The notes below the pieces were generated by a model. It saw only the letters and a list, made by a program, of their open reading frames with translations, was not told the DNA's origin and made no database searches. Of a stretch of 47,190 nt of DNA, positions 1 through 8,227 are shown in pieces (position 1 is the stretch's first letter; each line of letters begins with the position of its first letter). The DNA comes from Planctomycetaceae bacterium (GTDB taxonomy: Bacteria > Planctomycetota > Planctomycetia > Planctomycetales > Planctomycetaceae), in NCBI GenBank assembly GCA_020426345.1, contig JAGQQE010000009.1, forward strand, positions 1-47,190. The letters run 5' to 3'. Both the position numbers and the translations under genes were made by a program.

Positions 1-257
1 TGAATGCCGAGCCTGATGAACCGGATAAGAAACTGATTGCATTTGTTGTCGTCGATCTTGGCCAGAGAATTGGGCAGCTATCTCAGGCACTTGAAGTTGC
101 CGCTCCTTTCCTCAATCGTCTTGAAGACCCAGCAGGCTTTTCATTTACTGAAGCCTGCGTCGACGCCAATCGTCTGGATTTGCTGGAACAATTTGCGAGA
201 GAGAACGACGACATCCTCAGCATGGCAACAGTCCTGCTGACGCGCAAAGCTGACTGA
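1..257 (+). CDS. C-terminal fragment of an unidentified protein
   Basis: An open frame enters from the left edge (first whole codon at 3) and stops at TGA 255-257, leaving 84 codons. The visible residues are hydrophilic and look helical, with a stretch reading KKLIAFVVVDLGQRIGQL near the start and many Asp and Glu residues later. There is no membrane segment or recognisable motif. Codon choice resembles the neighbouring genes, so this is probably the true tail of a gene that starts outside the window. It converges with the DUF2585 gene across 63 bases. The family is not recognised and no function is proposed. Confidence 0.5.
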   Translation, partial: NAEPDEPDKKLIAFVVVDLGQRIGQLSQALEVAAPFLNRLEDPAGFSFTEACVDANRLDLLEQFARENDDILSMATVLLTRKAD

Positions 258-320
258 AGCCGATCCGTTATTGACTAGTTTTCCCAATCGCAGAAACCTG
301 CAGGCGCTATGTCTGGCAGG

Positions 321-902
321 TCATGGCATCTGCCATTCGCGAACGGAATCGAGAGGGTAAATCAGCATCAGGATGTTCAGCAGCAAGCTATCTCTGATTG
401 TCAGCAATAGAAACAGTTCGGTTGCGACAAAGAGTCCAGTCGACCATCGGAAACCAATCTGTCGTGCCAACAGAAAACCAGCACCGCAGGCAAGTATGTC
501 AACGCAGGAATTGGCCGTCGAATCACCGAGATAGTCCAGCGAAATTGTCGCTTCACGATATCGATTGATAATGAAGGGCGTATTCTCCAGGACTTCCCAA
601 CCGGCTTCGATCGTTAACGCAATCATGTAACGTACCAGCCACGAAACGCGTTGTGGAAGCAGGACAATCAGCCCACAAAATGCGATTCCGTGCAGAACAT
701 GAGTCAGAGTGTAGGGATCGACGAAATGCTGTGAATTATGGCTTGTCCAGATATCCCACGACCACGGCACAGGACGACCGCATTTGCACCAGGCAGGCTG
801 TCCCATCAGCAGAAGCACTGCACAAACGACAGTACAAACGATGATCGTGCCCACCAGCATTTGTTTGAGTTCATCTCTGCGACAAGGGATACCCTGATGC
901 AT
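321..902 (-). CDS. DUF2585 (UPF0314) family membrane protein
   Basis: A 193-residue integral membrane protein of unknown function. After a short polar N-terminus there is a hydrophobic helix (about residues 16-34), then the block SQHFVDPYTLTHVLHG (about 57-72). That histidine/aspartate-rich block is the hallmark by which I recognise DUF2585. Further hydrophobic segments follow (about 73-95 and 135-180), with a conserved-looking WEVLENTPFIINRYR stretch between them. The whole family length appears present. ATG 902 is preceded by AAGG about ten bases upstream; the Met at residue 15 is an alternative start directly before the first helix. Its upstream region is shared with a divergent methyltransferase gene and contains a 13-bp tandem repeat. 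The biochemical role is unknown. Confidence 0.8.
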   Translation of the reverse strand: MHQGIPCRRDELKQMLVGTIIVCTVVCAVLLLMGQPAWCKCGRPVPWSWDIWTSHNSQHFVDPYTLTHVLHGIAFCGLIVLLPQRVSWLVRYMIALTIEAGWEVLENTPFIINRYREATISLDYLGDSTANSCVDILACGAGFLLARQIGFRWSTGLFVATELFLLLTIRDSLLLNILMLIYPLDSVREWQMP

Positions 903-1366
903 TGCCAGCAGCCTTCATGGGATTCAAATAAAGATGACTGGGTACCTGTACTGGGTACATGTACTGGGTACCTGTACCAGGGCGACAAGAAGATTGGCCC
1001 ACGATGGAAATTCCGGTAACGGCAGACACAAGTCCCGATGCAGTCTCATATTAAACGCGAAGAAACGGTGACGTTTAAAGGCTGGTGAACCGGCAGAATA
1101 ACACGCCTGTCGCGTGAAAAATATGCGATCGGTTGGTGATGCAGAAAAACAACAGCTCCGGCAAACCGTCGTCGATTTGAGTGGCAAGCCATGAATAGTA
1201 AACAATACCTGGAAACCCAACGGATAGAGCTCTATTTTCGGGCCAGCACCGTGAGGTGGATGGCCTTACGACAGCGACAACTGAATCTGAGACAGAATCC
1301 CTGCTGCAACTCGGCAGTTCAACAACGCAGGGCAAAACCAAAACGCTGGGAAGAAAGTCATTCATC
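903..1366. other. Divergent intergenic region with repeats
   Basis: This 464-base gap lies between the divergent DUF2585 gene and the methyltransferase. It holds the 13-bp tandem repeat at 937-975 and an inverted repeat TTAAACG (1051-1057) / CGTTTAA (1072-1078) with a 14-base spacer, which could be an operator. The methyltransferase frame stays open upstream to an in-frame ATG at 1256, but the translated extension is low in conserved character. No RNA gene was seen. Confidence 0.5.
937..975. repeat. 13-bp tandem repeat, three units
   Basis: Three head-to-tail copies of ACTGGGTACCTGT lie at 937-949, 950-962 and 963-975. The first and third are identical and the middle one differs at one base (CATGT for CCTGT). 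The array is 35 bases upstream of the DUF2585 start codon, inside the region shared with the divergent methyltransferase gene. The period is not a multiple of three and no convincing gene covers it. It could be a slippage-prone microsatellite or an array of protein-binding sites; the sequence does not decide which. Confidence 0.9.
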
Positions 1367-2380
1367 ATGATACAAGCTGTGGCGACATCAGAATTGCAGG
1401 ACGGCGTAAGCAGTAAGCTCAGTGGGCTGGTGAATTCAAACTGCCCCTTATGCAATTCTCCGAAATCAAGGTTCGAAACAACGATTGCCACTTACCAGCT
1501 CGACAAATGCGAGAACTGTGACTTTGTTTTCATGAATCCACGATGCACTCCGGAGCACCTCGAGGAAATCTACACTGTTCGTGATGAGGAAGAGCTAGTC
1601 GAGCTCTATGCGAAAATTGCTTCGGCCAGTGTGATCGCTGAATATCAGCAAAAACTTGAGAGAATTGAAGCACTGGTGCCGAACAAAGGCCGTCTTCTGG
1701 ATTTCGCCTGTGCTGCGGGGTACTTCTTTGAACAAGCTCAGAATCGAGGGTGGGATGCCCATGGTTGTGATATCGGCCAGTGGGCCAATCGAGCAGCAAA
1801 GGAACGCGGACTGAAAAATCTGCACGTTGGTATGCTGGATGAAATCGGGTTTGAGCCAGAGTCCTTCGATGTCATCTATGCGGCACAAGTATTTGAACAC
1901 CTTCTTTCGCCGAAGGTCGATCTCGCAAACCTCCTTCGCCTGCTGAAACCCGGTGGGCTTCTTTACATCGATGTCCCGAACTACCAGACACTGCCAATCA
2001 TGCTTGGCAGGGACGACTTTATGCTGAACGAACCCCCGCAGCATATCAATTACTTCACACCGTCGACGCTCAGGCAAATGCTGCAAGACGTCGGCATGGA
2101 GAAAATCAAGCTGACATCCGATGGAGGACTAAAGTGGGAGAACCTTCTGGGGCGACCAATCACCAGCGACATCGCCAGTGCCTATGGCCTTGGGGAGGAT
2201 TCGCAGGAGGATCGAAAGCATGGATCTCCCGGGGACGACGCAAACGTTGTCTCAACTCGCCCCGGCCTGAAACAGTCACTCAAATCGATGGTCAAAGCCA
2301 CACTAATCGAACCAGTGTTTTACAATCGATTCCGAGTTGGGATGAACCTGGCCGCCTATTCTTTTAAGCCAGTGAAGTAG
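1367..2380 (+). CDS. Class I SAM-dependent methyltransferase with N-terminal zinc ribbon
   Basis: A 337-residue protein. Four cysteines (C26, C29, C48, C51) in the pattern CPLC...CENC form a probable zinc ribbon, followed by FMNPRCTPEHLEEIY. A Methyltransf_23-like Rossmann domain follows, with SAM motif I LLDFACAAGYFFEQA, the acidic strand end HGCDIG, then FDVIYAAQVFEHL and LKPGGLLYIDVPNY. This layout is common in methyltransferases acting on sugars or other small metabolites in cell-surface or secondary metabolism, but the substrate cannot be read here. ATG 1367 is chosen because GGAAG sits about nine bases upstream and the zinc ribbon begins soon after; ATG 1256 would add 37 non-conserved residues. 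The stop is followed by a palindromic element that could act as its terminator. Confidence 0.85.
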   Translation: MIQAVATSELQDGVSSKLSGLVNSNCPLCNSPKSRFETTIATYQLDKCENCDFVFMNPRCTPEHLEEIYTVRDEEELVELYAKIASASVIAEYQQKLERIEALVPNKGRLLDFACAAGYFFEQAQNRGWDAHGCDIGQWANRAAKERGLKNLHVGMLDEIGFEPESFDVIYAAQVFEHLLSPKVDLANLLRLLKPGGLLYIDVPNYQTLPIMLGRDDFMLNEPPQHINYFTPSTLRQMLQDVGMEKIKLTSDGGLKWENLLGRPITSDIASAYGLGEDSQEDRKHGSPGDDANVVSTRPGLKQSLKSMVKATLIEPVFYNRFRVGMNLAAYSFKPVK

Positions 2381-2393
2381 AGGCAGGGACTAA

Positions 2394-2499
2394 CCTAACC
2401 TAACTGTCCGTTGAAGAATCGGGACAGGCACGCAGGACGACTGGAAACCATCGTGTTTTCAGGCCTCCTGCTCGAACAAGTCCCGTTTTTCCACAGGCT
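2394..2499. repeat. Palindromic dispersed repeat element, full copy
   Basis: A roughly 100-base imperfect inverted repeat starts in CTAACC-type repeats. Stems pair from outside inward: CTGT 2404-2407 with ACAG 2493-2496; CGGGAC 2420-2425 with GTCCCG 2480-2485; GCAGGA 2432-2437 with TCCTGC 2466-2471; CTGGAAA 2441-2447 with TTTTCAG 2456-2462 (one G-U). Its first 46 bases (2394-2439) match 47145-47190 at 42 positions. The CGGGAC/GTCCCG stem is followed by five Ts (2486-2490), so the element could also terminate the methyltransferase transcript. A REP-like or MITE-like identity is inferred; no transposase is nearby. Confidence 0.7.
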
Positions 2500-2525
2500 G
2501 CCAAACCTGCATTCCTGGTGCAGAC

Positions 2526-2560
2526 GATCAGCGCACAGGCAACATGCCTGTTCGCTGATC
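2526..2560 (-). terminator. Stem-loop overlapping the argC stop codon
   Basis: Arms 2526-2540 and 2546-2560 pair at 14 of 15 positions around the loop AACAT. The argC stop (TGA, minus strand, 2528-2530) lies inside the distal arm, so the hairpin is partly coding. No T-run follows on the argC strand, so it is not a textbook intrinsic terminator. It may stabilise the 3' end or help stop the convergent transcripts. Confidence 0.5.
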
Positions 2561-3550
2561 CAGCCCCAGCATCAAGTTCATATTCTGAACGGCAACTCCG
2601 CTCGCACCTTTGATCAGATTATCCAGTGCAGAAAAGACGACCAGCTGTTCACGATTCATGCGCACAGTGATATCGCAAAAGTTCGTGTGCGCCACATCTT
2701 TTGTGGCCGGAATATGATCTACGATGCGAATGAAAGGCTGCCCCTGGTAGAATGATCGGTACACTTTCAGCAGTTCCTCTACGCTCATCGACGTCCTGAG
2801 TTTTGGATAAACAGAACACAGAATTCCGCGATCCATCGGCATCAAGTGAGGATTGAAAGCGACATTCACGTTGTCGCCTCCTCCCACGTCCGTCAAGACC
2901 TGCTCAATTTCCGGCGTGTGTCGATGAGTCCCAATCCCATAGGCCGTTACAGACTCGTTGCATTCAGAAAACAGGTTGCCCAGCTTTGGATTTCGACCTG
3001 CTCCGCTCACCCCGCTTTTTGCATCGATAATAATGCCCGTTGGTTCGATCAGTTTTGCGGCCAGCAACGGTGCAAGTGCCAGAATTGACGTGCTTGTGTA
3101 ACAGCCGGGGTTGGCAACCAGATCAGCAGAAGGAATTTTGTCTTTATAGATCTCGGGCAGACCGTAGACAGTCGTGGCAAGCCGTGTCGGATCTGTATGC
3201 ACGTGCCCGTACCATTGTTCATAAACTCCAGGATCGGTGAGTCGATAATCAGCACTCAGGTCCACGACTCGGCACCCGGCATCCAGCAACTGCGGAACGG
3301 CTTCCATACTGGCGGTATGTGGCAATGCACAGAACGCAATGTCACACCGCTGCCCCGCTTCGTCTGCACTCAGGTTCTCGCAGTTCACGTCCAGCAGGCC
3401 GGTCAGGGAGGGATGAATGCTGGCAATCGACGGCCTTCCCTCCTGACGTGTCGTCAGAGCCGTCACTTCGACCTCCGGATGCCTCACCAGGATCTTCAGA
3501 AGTTCCAGCGCTGTATATCCCGTCGCTCCCAGTATTGCTACGCGTGTCAT
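2528..3550 (-). CDS. argC: N-acetyl-gamma-glutamyl-phosphate reductase
   Basis: ArgC performs the NADPH-dependent reduction of N-acetylglutamyl phosphate to the semialdehyde, the third step of arginine synthesis, in the cytoplasm. The 340 residues include the N-terminal nucleotide-binding start [15 protein letters not shown], the block FCALPHTAS, and the active-site motif [10 protein letters not shown] with nucleophile Cys150. The length is typical of the family. ATG 3550 gives the usual short N-terminus ([11 protein letters not shown]); an upstream in-frame start at 3583 would add 11 residues with no conserved character. No other arg gene is adjacent, so it is probably transcribed alone. It converges with the methyltransferase gene, and its last codons form half of a strong hairpin. 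Confidence 0.95.
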   Translation of the reverse strand: MTRVAILGATGYTALELLKILVRHPEVEVTALTTRQEGRPSIASIHPSLTGLLDVNCENLSADEAGQRCDIAFCALPHTASMEAVPQLLDAGCRVVDLSADYRLTDPGVYEQWYGHVHTDPTRLATTVYGLPEIYKDKIPSADLVANPGCYTSTSILALAPLLAAKLIEPTGIIIDAKSGVSGAGRNPKLGNLFSECNESVTAYGIGTHRHTPEIEQVLTDVGGGDNVNVAFNPHLMPMDRGILCSVYPKLRTSMSVEELLKVYRSFYQGQPFIRIVDHIPATKDVAHTNFCDITVRMNREQLVVFSALDNLIKGASGVAVQNMNLMLGLDQRTGMLPVR

Positions 3551-3887
3551 TTGTTTGCCGTTTATCGCTGGCACTGATCTCAAATGCTGAGTTTCTGAAA
3601 TCAGACCGAAGGTTTCAGTTGCGGTTCATCAGCCCGAAGTATAGACCGCGACACAGCACACTCAACGAAGGCTCGGAGCTGAAGAATTGCTTTCCGGAGA
3701 ATTACCAGACAGACAAACAAAGGTGAACTTTGAATCTGCATCTCCACCGCCCCAGCCTGCAGACCGCGAAGGCCGATTCCTGGCAGTCCATCGAGATGAA
3801 GTTCCTGGAATGGAATCTTTCGATCCGCATGTCGTGGCGGGCTCTCGAATGGAATGCCATCCTCCCGCGTTAGAAAGATGATTGCCC
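3551..3887. other. Intergenic region upstream of argC and the CaCA exchanger
   Basis: This 337-base stretch lies between divergent genes and probably carries both promoters, although no convincing -35/-10 pair was picked out. A rightward open frame from GTG 3723 (or TTG 3687) to TGA 3879-3881 ends one base before a possible TTG start of the exchanger. It could encode a 52-64 residue peptide, but there is no ribosome-binding site or recognisable motif, so it is not called as a gene. Confidence 0.4.
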
Positions 3888-4922
3888 ATGCTGATATTGT
3901 TTCTGACGTTCACCGGGCTTGCAGCCGTGATCATCGTCGCTGCAATGTTCCTGGCCAGATATGCAGACCGTATTGCTGACCAGACAGGTCTTGGGGGTAG
4001 TGTCACAGGACTGGTGCTTCTCGCCGGAGCGACGAGCCTTCCGGAATTCTCGATTGGCATGAACGCCGTGACGATGGGTGCCGTCGATCTGACGGCTGGC
4101 GATGTGCTCGGCAGTTCCCTGATCAATCTGCTCATTCTGGCCATGATGGATCTCGTCTCGCGAAACACTGACCGAATTCTTTCGAAAACGGCGGCGGCGC
4201 ATGCCCTGTCTGCAATTGTGGCGTGCATGCTGACCGGAATCGTATTGCTGGGAATTGTTTTGGATTGCCCCTGGTCCGTAATGCGTCTTGGCCCTGTCAG
4301 CTGGGCACTGTTGATCACTTATTTCCTGTGTGCTCGTTTGTTGTTTCTCGATCAGAAAACGGCAGCGCGAAGCAGTGTTGAGGGCGATCGGTCAGGACTA
4401 AGAGAAGCGGACCTGATTGAAGCTTCTCAGGACCCGAAAGAACGAACGCCCGGGCGTTTGCCTCACAATATCGGGGCATTCATTGCAGCCGCAGCGGTCA
4501 TCTTTTTCGTTGCACCCAGACTGGCTCACACCGCAGATACTCTGGCGGCAGAAACTGGTCTGGGACGAACATTTTTCGGCACTTTGTTTGTCGCCGTGAT
4601 GACATCACTCCCCGAAGGAGTGTCCACTTTTTACGCCATACGGATGGGAACGACCGACATGGCTATCGGAAATATTCTGGGCAGCAACGCATTCAATATG
4701 GTCATCCTGGCAGCGGTTGATCTGGCAAGTCCAGTGCCCGTCCTGTCCATGGTCTCCAACACCCACTGTATAACGGCAGCCTGTGTCATCATCACGACAT
4801 GTGCGACCATGCTGAGCTTGTTGTATCGAGCAGAGAAACGGTGGTGGATCATTGAACCGGATGCTGCACTTGTGTTGTTGCTCGTAATCGGCTCCCTTTG
4901 GCTTGTCTATTCCAACGGTTAG
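3888..4922 (+). CDS. Sodium/calcium exchanger family (CaCA) membrane protein
   Basis: A 344-residue polytopic membrane protein with the two-fold alpha-repeat architecture of CaCA cation/Ca2+ exchangers. The first repeat reads AGATSLPEFSIGMNAV then GDVLGSSLINLLIL. The second reads VAVMTSLPEGVSTFYAIR then GNILGSNAFNMVIL. The SLPE glutamates and GSx(x)N motifs are the ion-binding signature, so exchange of Ca2+ (or a similar cation) for Na+ or H+ is expected. A polar loop (about residues 165-195) separates the halves. ATG 3888 is used; TTG 3882, two codons upstream, is an alternative. Only 25 bases separate it from the P-type Ca2+-ATPase gene, so the two are probably co-transcribed and both involved in cation export. 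Confidence 0.9.
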   Translation: MLILFLTFTGLAAVIIVAAMFLARYADRIADQTGLGGSVTGLVLLAGATSLPEFSIGMNAVTMGAVDLTAGDVLGSSLINLLILAMMDLVSRNTDRILSKTAAAHALSAIVACMLTGIVLLGIVLDCPWSVMRLGPVSWALLITYFLCARLLFLDQKTAARSSVEGDRSGLREADLIEASQDPKERTPGRLPHNIGAFIAAAAVIFFVAPRLAHTADTLAAETGLGRTFFGTLFVAVMTSLPEGVSTFYAIRMGTTDMAIGNILGSNAFNMVILAAVDLASPVPVLSMVSNTHCITAACVIITTCATMLSLLYRAEKRWWIIEPDAALVLLLVIGSLWLVYSNG

Positions 4923-4947
4923 ACTCCTCAGGTAAAGGATAACCATC

Positions 4948-7644
4948 ATGAGTCTGACGATTGAAGAAAAAGTATGGGCCCGAACAGCCGAAGACATCCT
5001 TGCAGGATTGAAGTCGAACGCGGAAACAGGCCTCACCTCAAAGGAAGCGGCGGATCGACTCAGGCAATATGGTGCAAACGAACTGCCGGGATCAACCGGG
5101 CACTCTGCGATACAACTGTTTGTCATGCAGTTCGCAGACTGGATGGTGGCACTCCTGGCGGCTGCCGGCATCATCAGTGCCCTGGTCGGAGACATCAGCG
5201 ATACTTTGCTCATTGCGATGATTGTGTTTGGGAACGCCATCATCGGGTTTGCACAGGAATGGAAGGCCGAGAAGGCGGTTGATGCGCTCAGGAAACTCTC
5301 GGAACCTCACATCGAAGTCATCCGGGACGGCGCTGTAAGAAAGATCGCCGCAACAGAACTAACGCCGGGCGATATTTTTCGTGTCCGCGCCGGATCCGCA
5401 ATCCCAGCAGATGCCCGGATCGTTCAGGCAGCCGAAGCGGAAGCGGACGAATCACCGCTGACTGGCGAATCACTGGCGGTCGAAAAGAATGACCGCACTC
5501 TGGCCGAAACCACAGCGCTACCAGATCGAAGCTGCATGCTGTTTTGCGGAACCGCACTGACAAACGGACATGCGACCGCAGTCGTCACGGCAACAGGCAC
5601 GCATACGGAACTGGGCCGGATCGCTCGGATGATTGCGACGGCTCAGTCCGGGCCGACTCCGTTGCAGCAAAGATTATCGCGCCTCAGCAAACAACTTGCC
5701 CTGCTTGTCCTTGGAATCTGCATCGCAATCTTTGTTGCCGGTGTCGTCCGTGAGCCATTCGACCGCTGGAATTCGCGACTCATCTCCGAGATGCTGCTGA
5801 CAGCCGTTTCCCTGGCCGTCGCTGCAATTCCTGAAGGCCTCCCAGCGATCGTCACAGTTGCCCTTGCGCTTGGTTCCCAGCGGATGGCTGCAAGAAATGC
5901 GATTGTGCGGCGACTGTCGGCAGTCGAAACTCTCGGGTCGGTCGATGTCATCTGCTCAGATAAGACGGGCACGCTCACCCAGAATCGCATGACCGTTGCG
6001 GAAATCATCGCAGCGGATAACGGCTCCGCCAGGACAGATTCACACGACAACGAAACGTCAGTCCGCGGTGTTCTGGTCGCCGCTTCTCTCTGCAACGACG
6101 CTCGTCCGGACCCGGACGGAACACCGACTGGCACTGCAACGGAGGTGGCATTGCTGACAGCTGCGATCCGGAATGGAATCGCAATTGAATCTGTTCAGAC
6201 TCAATGGCCGAAATTGAGTGAACGACCATTTTCCTCTGACCGAAAACGGATGAGCAGCCTTCATCTTTCCGAATCGCATCAGCCAATAGTGCTGGTGAAG
6301 GGTGCCGCCGAACGCATTCTGGAAAGAGCAACTTCACACGGCAGCCTTTGTGCGGAAACACTGGAACTACGCGTCGCAACTGCGCCATTCGATCATCAGC
6401 ACTGGGCCGACCACGCAGCAGTGCTGGCATCCCGGGGACAGCGCGTTCTGGCCGTGGCGGCCCGCAAATGGGCTGTACGCGATACTCTTCAAAGCGATAC
6501 TGACGATGCAGAAAGCGGCCTGACCATTCTGGGTTTGCTTGCCATTCACGATCCCGTTCGACCGGAAGCCGCAGACGCCATCCGCCAGTGTCATTCGGCA
6601 GGCATCCACACAGTCATGATTACGGGCGACCATCAGGAAACGGCCCGGGCTGTCGCAGCAGAAGCAGGACTGAAGCCGACTGTTGATGGTTCGATGTCCG
6701 GACAGGAACTGGAATCGGTCACGGATCAGGAACTACAGAATCGGCTGCCCGATATTCAGGTGTTCGCACGAGTCGCACCGGAACACAAACTCAGAATCGT
6801 GAAGGCCTGGCAGGCCAATGGCGCGGTTGTTGCCATGACCGGGGACGGAGTCAACGATGCCCCGGCTCTGAAGCAGGCCGAAATCGGTGTTGCAATGGGC
6901 ATCACCGGCACAGACGTTTCGCGCGAAGCTTCCGAAATGATCCTCGCCGATGACAACTTTGCAACCATCGTTGCTGCTGTCGAAGAAGGCCGTGTCGTCT
7001 ATGACAACATACGCAAGTTCGTTGCATATCTGCTGACAGCGAACATCAGCGAAATTCTCGTCCTGTTCCTGGGCGTCGTATTCGGGCTGCCACTTCCCCT
7101 TTTGCCGGTTCAAATCCTTTGGATTAATCTCGTCACAGATGGACTGCCAGCCCTGGCCCTTGGTTTCGAAGCGGCCGAACAGGATGTCATGCGTCGGAAG
7201 CCACGAGGCAGAGAACCGTCCATATTCAGCGACGGTCTAGGTCGGATGGTGATTGCAATTGGAACGTTCATGGGAGCGTGTTCGCTGGCGGTCTTCATCA
7301 TGAACTACGAACCTGGCGCCCCGGAAGAGACGTTGCCGATCGCCCGGACAATGCTTTTCACAACTCTTGCCCTTTCTCAACTGTTCTACGTGCTGTCCGT
7401 TCGATCGAACTCCCGAACACTCTGGGAACTCGGGCTCTGGAGCAACTACCGTCTGGCAGGAGCAATCATTCTGGGCTTTGTCCTTCAGATGTTCATCCTC
7501 TACCTTCCCGCGTGCCACAAATGGTTCCATACGGTTTCTCTCACACCTTCCCAGCTCTTAGTTGCACTTGCCGCATCCACGTTACCCTATTTCGTGGTAG
7601 AATCGACAAAACTGTGGAAGAGACGGAAAGCAGCCATCCCATAA
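4948..7644 (+). CDS. P2-type cation-transporting ATPase, probably Ca2+-exporting
   Basis: An 898-residue complete P-type ATPase. It has an N-terminal cation-ATPase domain (about 8-75), actuator motif TGES at 172-175, PEGLP at 295-299 in transmembrane helix 4, the phosphorylated Asp338 in CSDKTGTLTQ, and TGDGVNDAP from 631. NLVTDGLPALALGFE in helix 6 matches the Ca2+-site pattern of PacL/SERCA/PMR1-type pumps, so Ca2+ (perhaps Mn2+) is the likely substrate. It would use ATP to export the ion from the cytoplasm. AAAGG lies about 11 bases before ATG 4948. It follows the CaCA exchanger gene by 25 bases, suggesting a joint calcium-efflux operon. A Na+ or H+ substrate cannot be excluded from sequence alone. 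Confidence 0.93.
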   Translation: MSLTIEEKVWARTAEDILAGLKSNAETGLTSKEAADRLRQYGANELPGSTGHSAIQLFVMQFADWMVALLAAAGIISALVGDISDTLLIAMIVFGNAIIGFAQEWKAEKAVDALRKLSEPHIEVIRDGAVRKIAATELTPGDIFRVRAGSAIPADARIVQAAEAEADESPLTGESLAVEKNDRTLAETTALPDRSCMLFCGTALTNGHATAVVTATGTHTELGRIARMIATAQSGPTPLQQRLSRLSKQLALLVLGICIAIFVAGVVREPFDRWNSRLISEMLLTAVSLAVAAIPEGLPAIVTVALALGSQRMAARNAIVRRLSAVETLGSVDVICSDKTGTLTQNRMTVAEIIAADNGSARTDSHDNETSVRGVLVAASLCNDARPDPDGTPTGTATEVALLTAAIRNGIAIESVQTQWPKLSERPFSSDRKRMSSLHLSESHQPIVLVKGAAERILERATSHGSLCAETLELRVATAPFDHQHWADHAAVLASRGQRVLAVAARKWAVRDTLQSDTDDAESGLTILGLLAIHDPVRPEAADAIRQCHSAGIHTVMITGDHQETARAVAAEAGLKPTVDGSMSGQELESVTDQELQNRLPDIQVFARVAPEHKLRIVKAWQANGAVVAMTGDGVNDAPALKQAEIGVAMGITGTDVSREASEMILADDNFATIVAAVEEGRVVYDNIRKFVAYLLTANISEILVLFLGVVFGLPLPLLPVQILWINLVTDGLPALALGFEAAEQDVMRRKPRGREPSIFSDGLGRMVIAIGTFMGACSLAVFIMNYEPGAPEETLPIARTMLFTTLALSQLFYVLSVRSNSRTLWELGLWSNYRLAGAIILGFVLQMFILYLPACHKWFHTVSLTPSQLLVALAASTLPYFVVESTKLWKRRKAAIP

Positions 7645-8227
7645 ACCACACTTCGGCATATTCGCATCGATTTGATGGCGCTGGAGCCAATCGAAACCCA
7701 GGCGCACTTCTACCGGAAGCAGCCGTTGACGGGCATCAGGCGAAAGATTTCGTTCAGACCGGTGGCCGCAAGTTCGAGGGTCAACCTCAAATCAGGCCTC
7801 GGATATGCATCAAAACTGTCAGTCGCTTCTCAAACGGCAAAGTCCCCGTCAACATATTGCGCGAAGGTTGTTCCCCACCGGCGGTTCTCATGAATTGACC
7901 TGATGCCGTCGATAAGCCCGGGGCACTTTTGTCCGCATGTCTTTAGATGGGTGAATGGTCGTAGGATCGCCTTTCGTTCTGCGAAAGCTGAACTGCTTTT
8001 GAGGAGCCAGAGGCGATGCAGACGTCATTCGCGCAATCTGCACGAAAAGCGACGGCGTCCCCCTCCATTTTTCTCATTCTGCGTGGTGACTTCACCACAA
8101 CCAGCATTTCCTAACCGGCAGAAGCAATGGCAAACGTCGCATCGTTGAGATTACTTACTGATCGTCGTCGGTATGTTTATTATTAGCAGACTTCGATCAT
8201 TTTTCTGACTCCTGAAAGGCTCAAAAC
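7645..8227. other. 583-base intergenic region
   Basis: No convincing gene was found; the longest open frame (7672-7893) lacks a ribosome-binding site and gives an unstructured basic peptide. A short hairpin CTTTCG (7971-7976) / CGAAAG (7982-7987) has a five-base loop and no T-run. The end carries the ribosome-binding site GAAAGG of the next gene. The rest of the stretch shows nothing identifiable. Confidence 0.4.

Noticed and set aside
2391-2404. Telomere-like CTAACC repeat
   Set aside because: Only about two and a half units are present, and the same bases are part of the dispersed element shared with the right edge.
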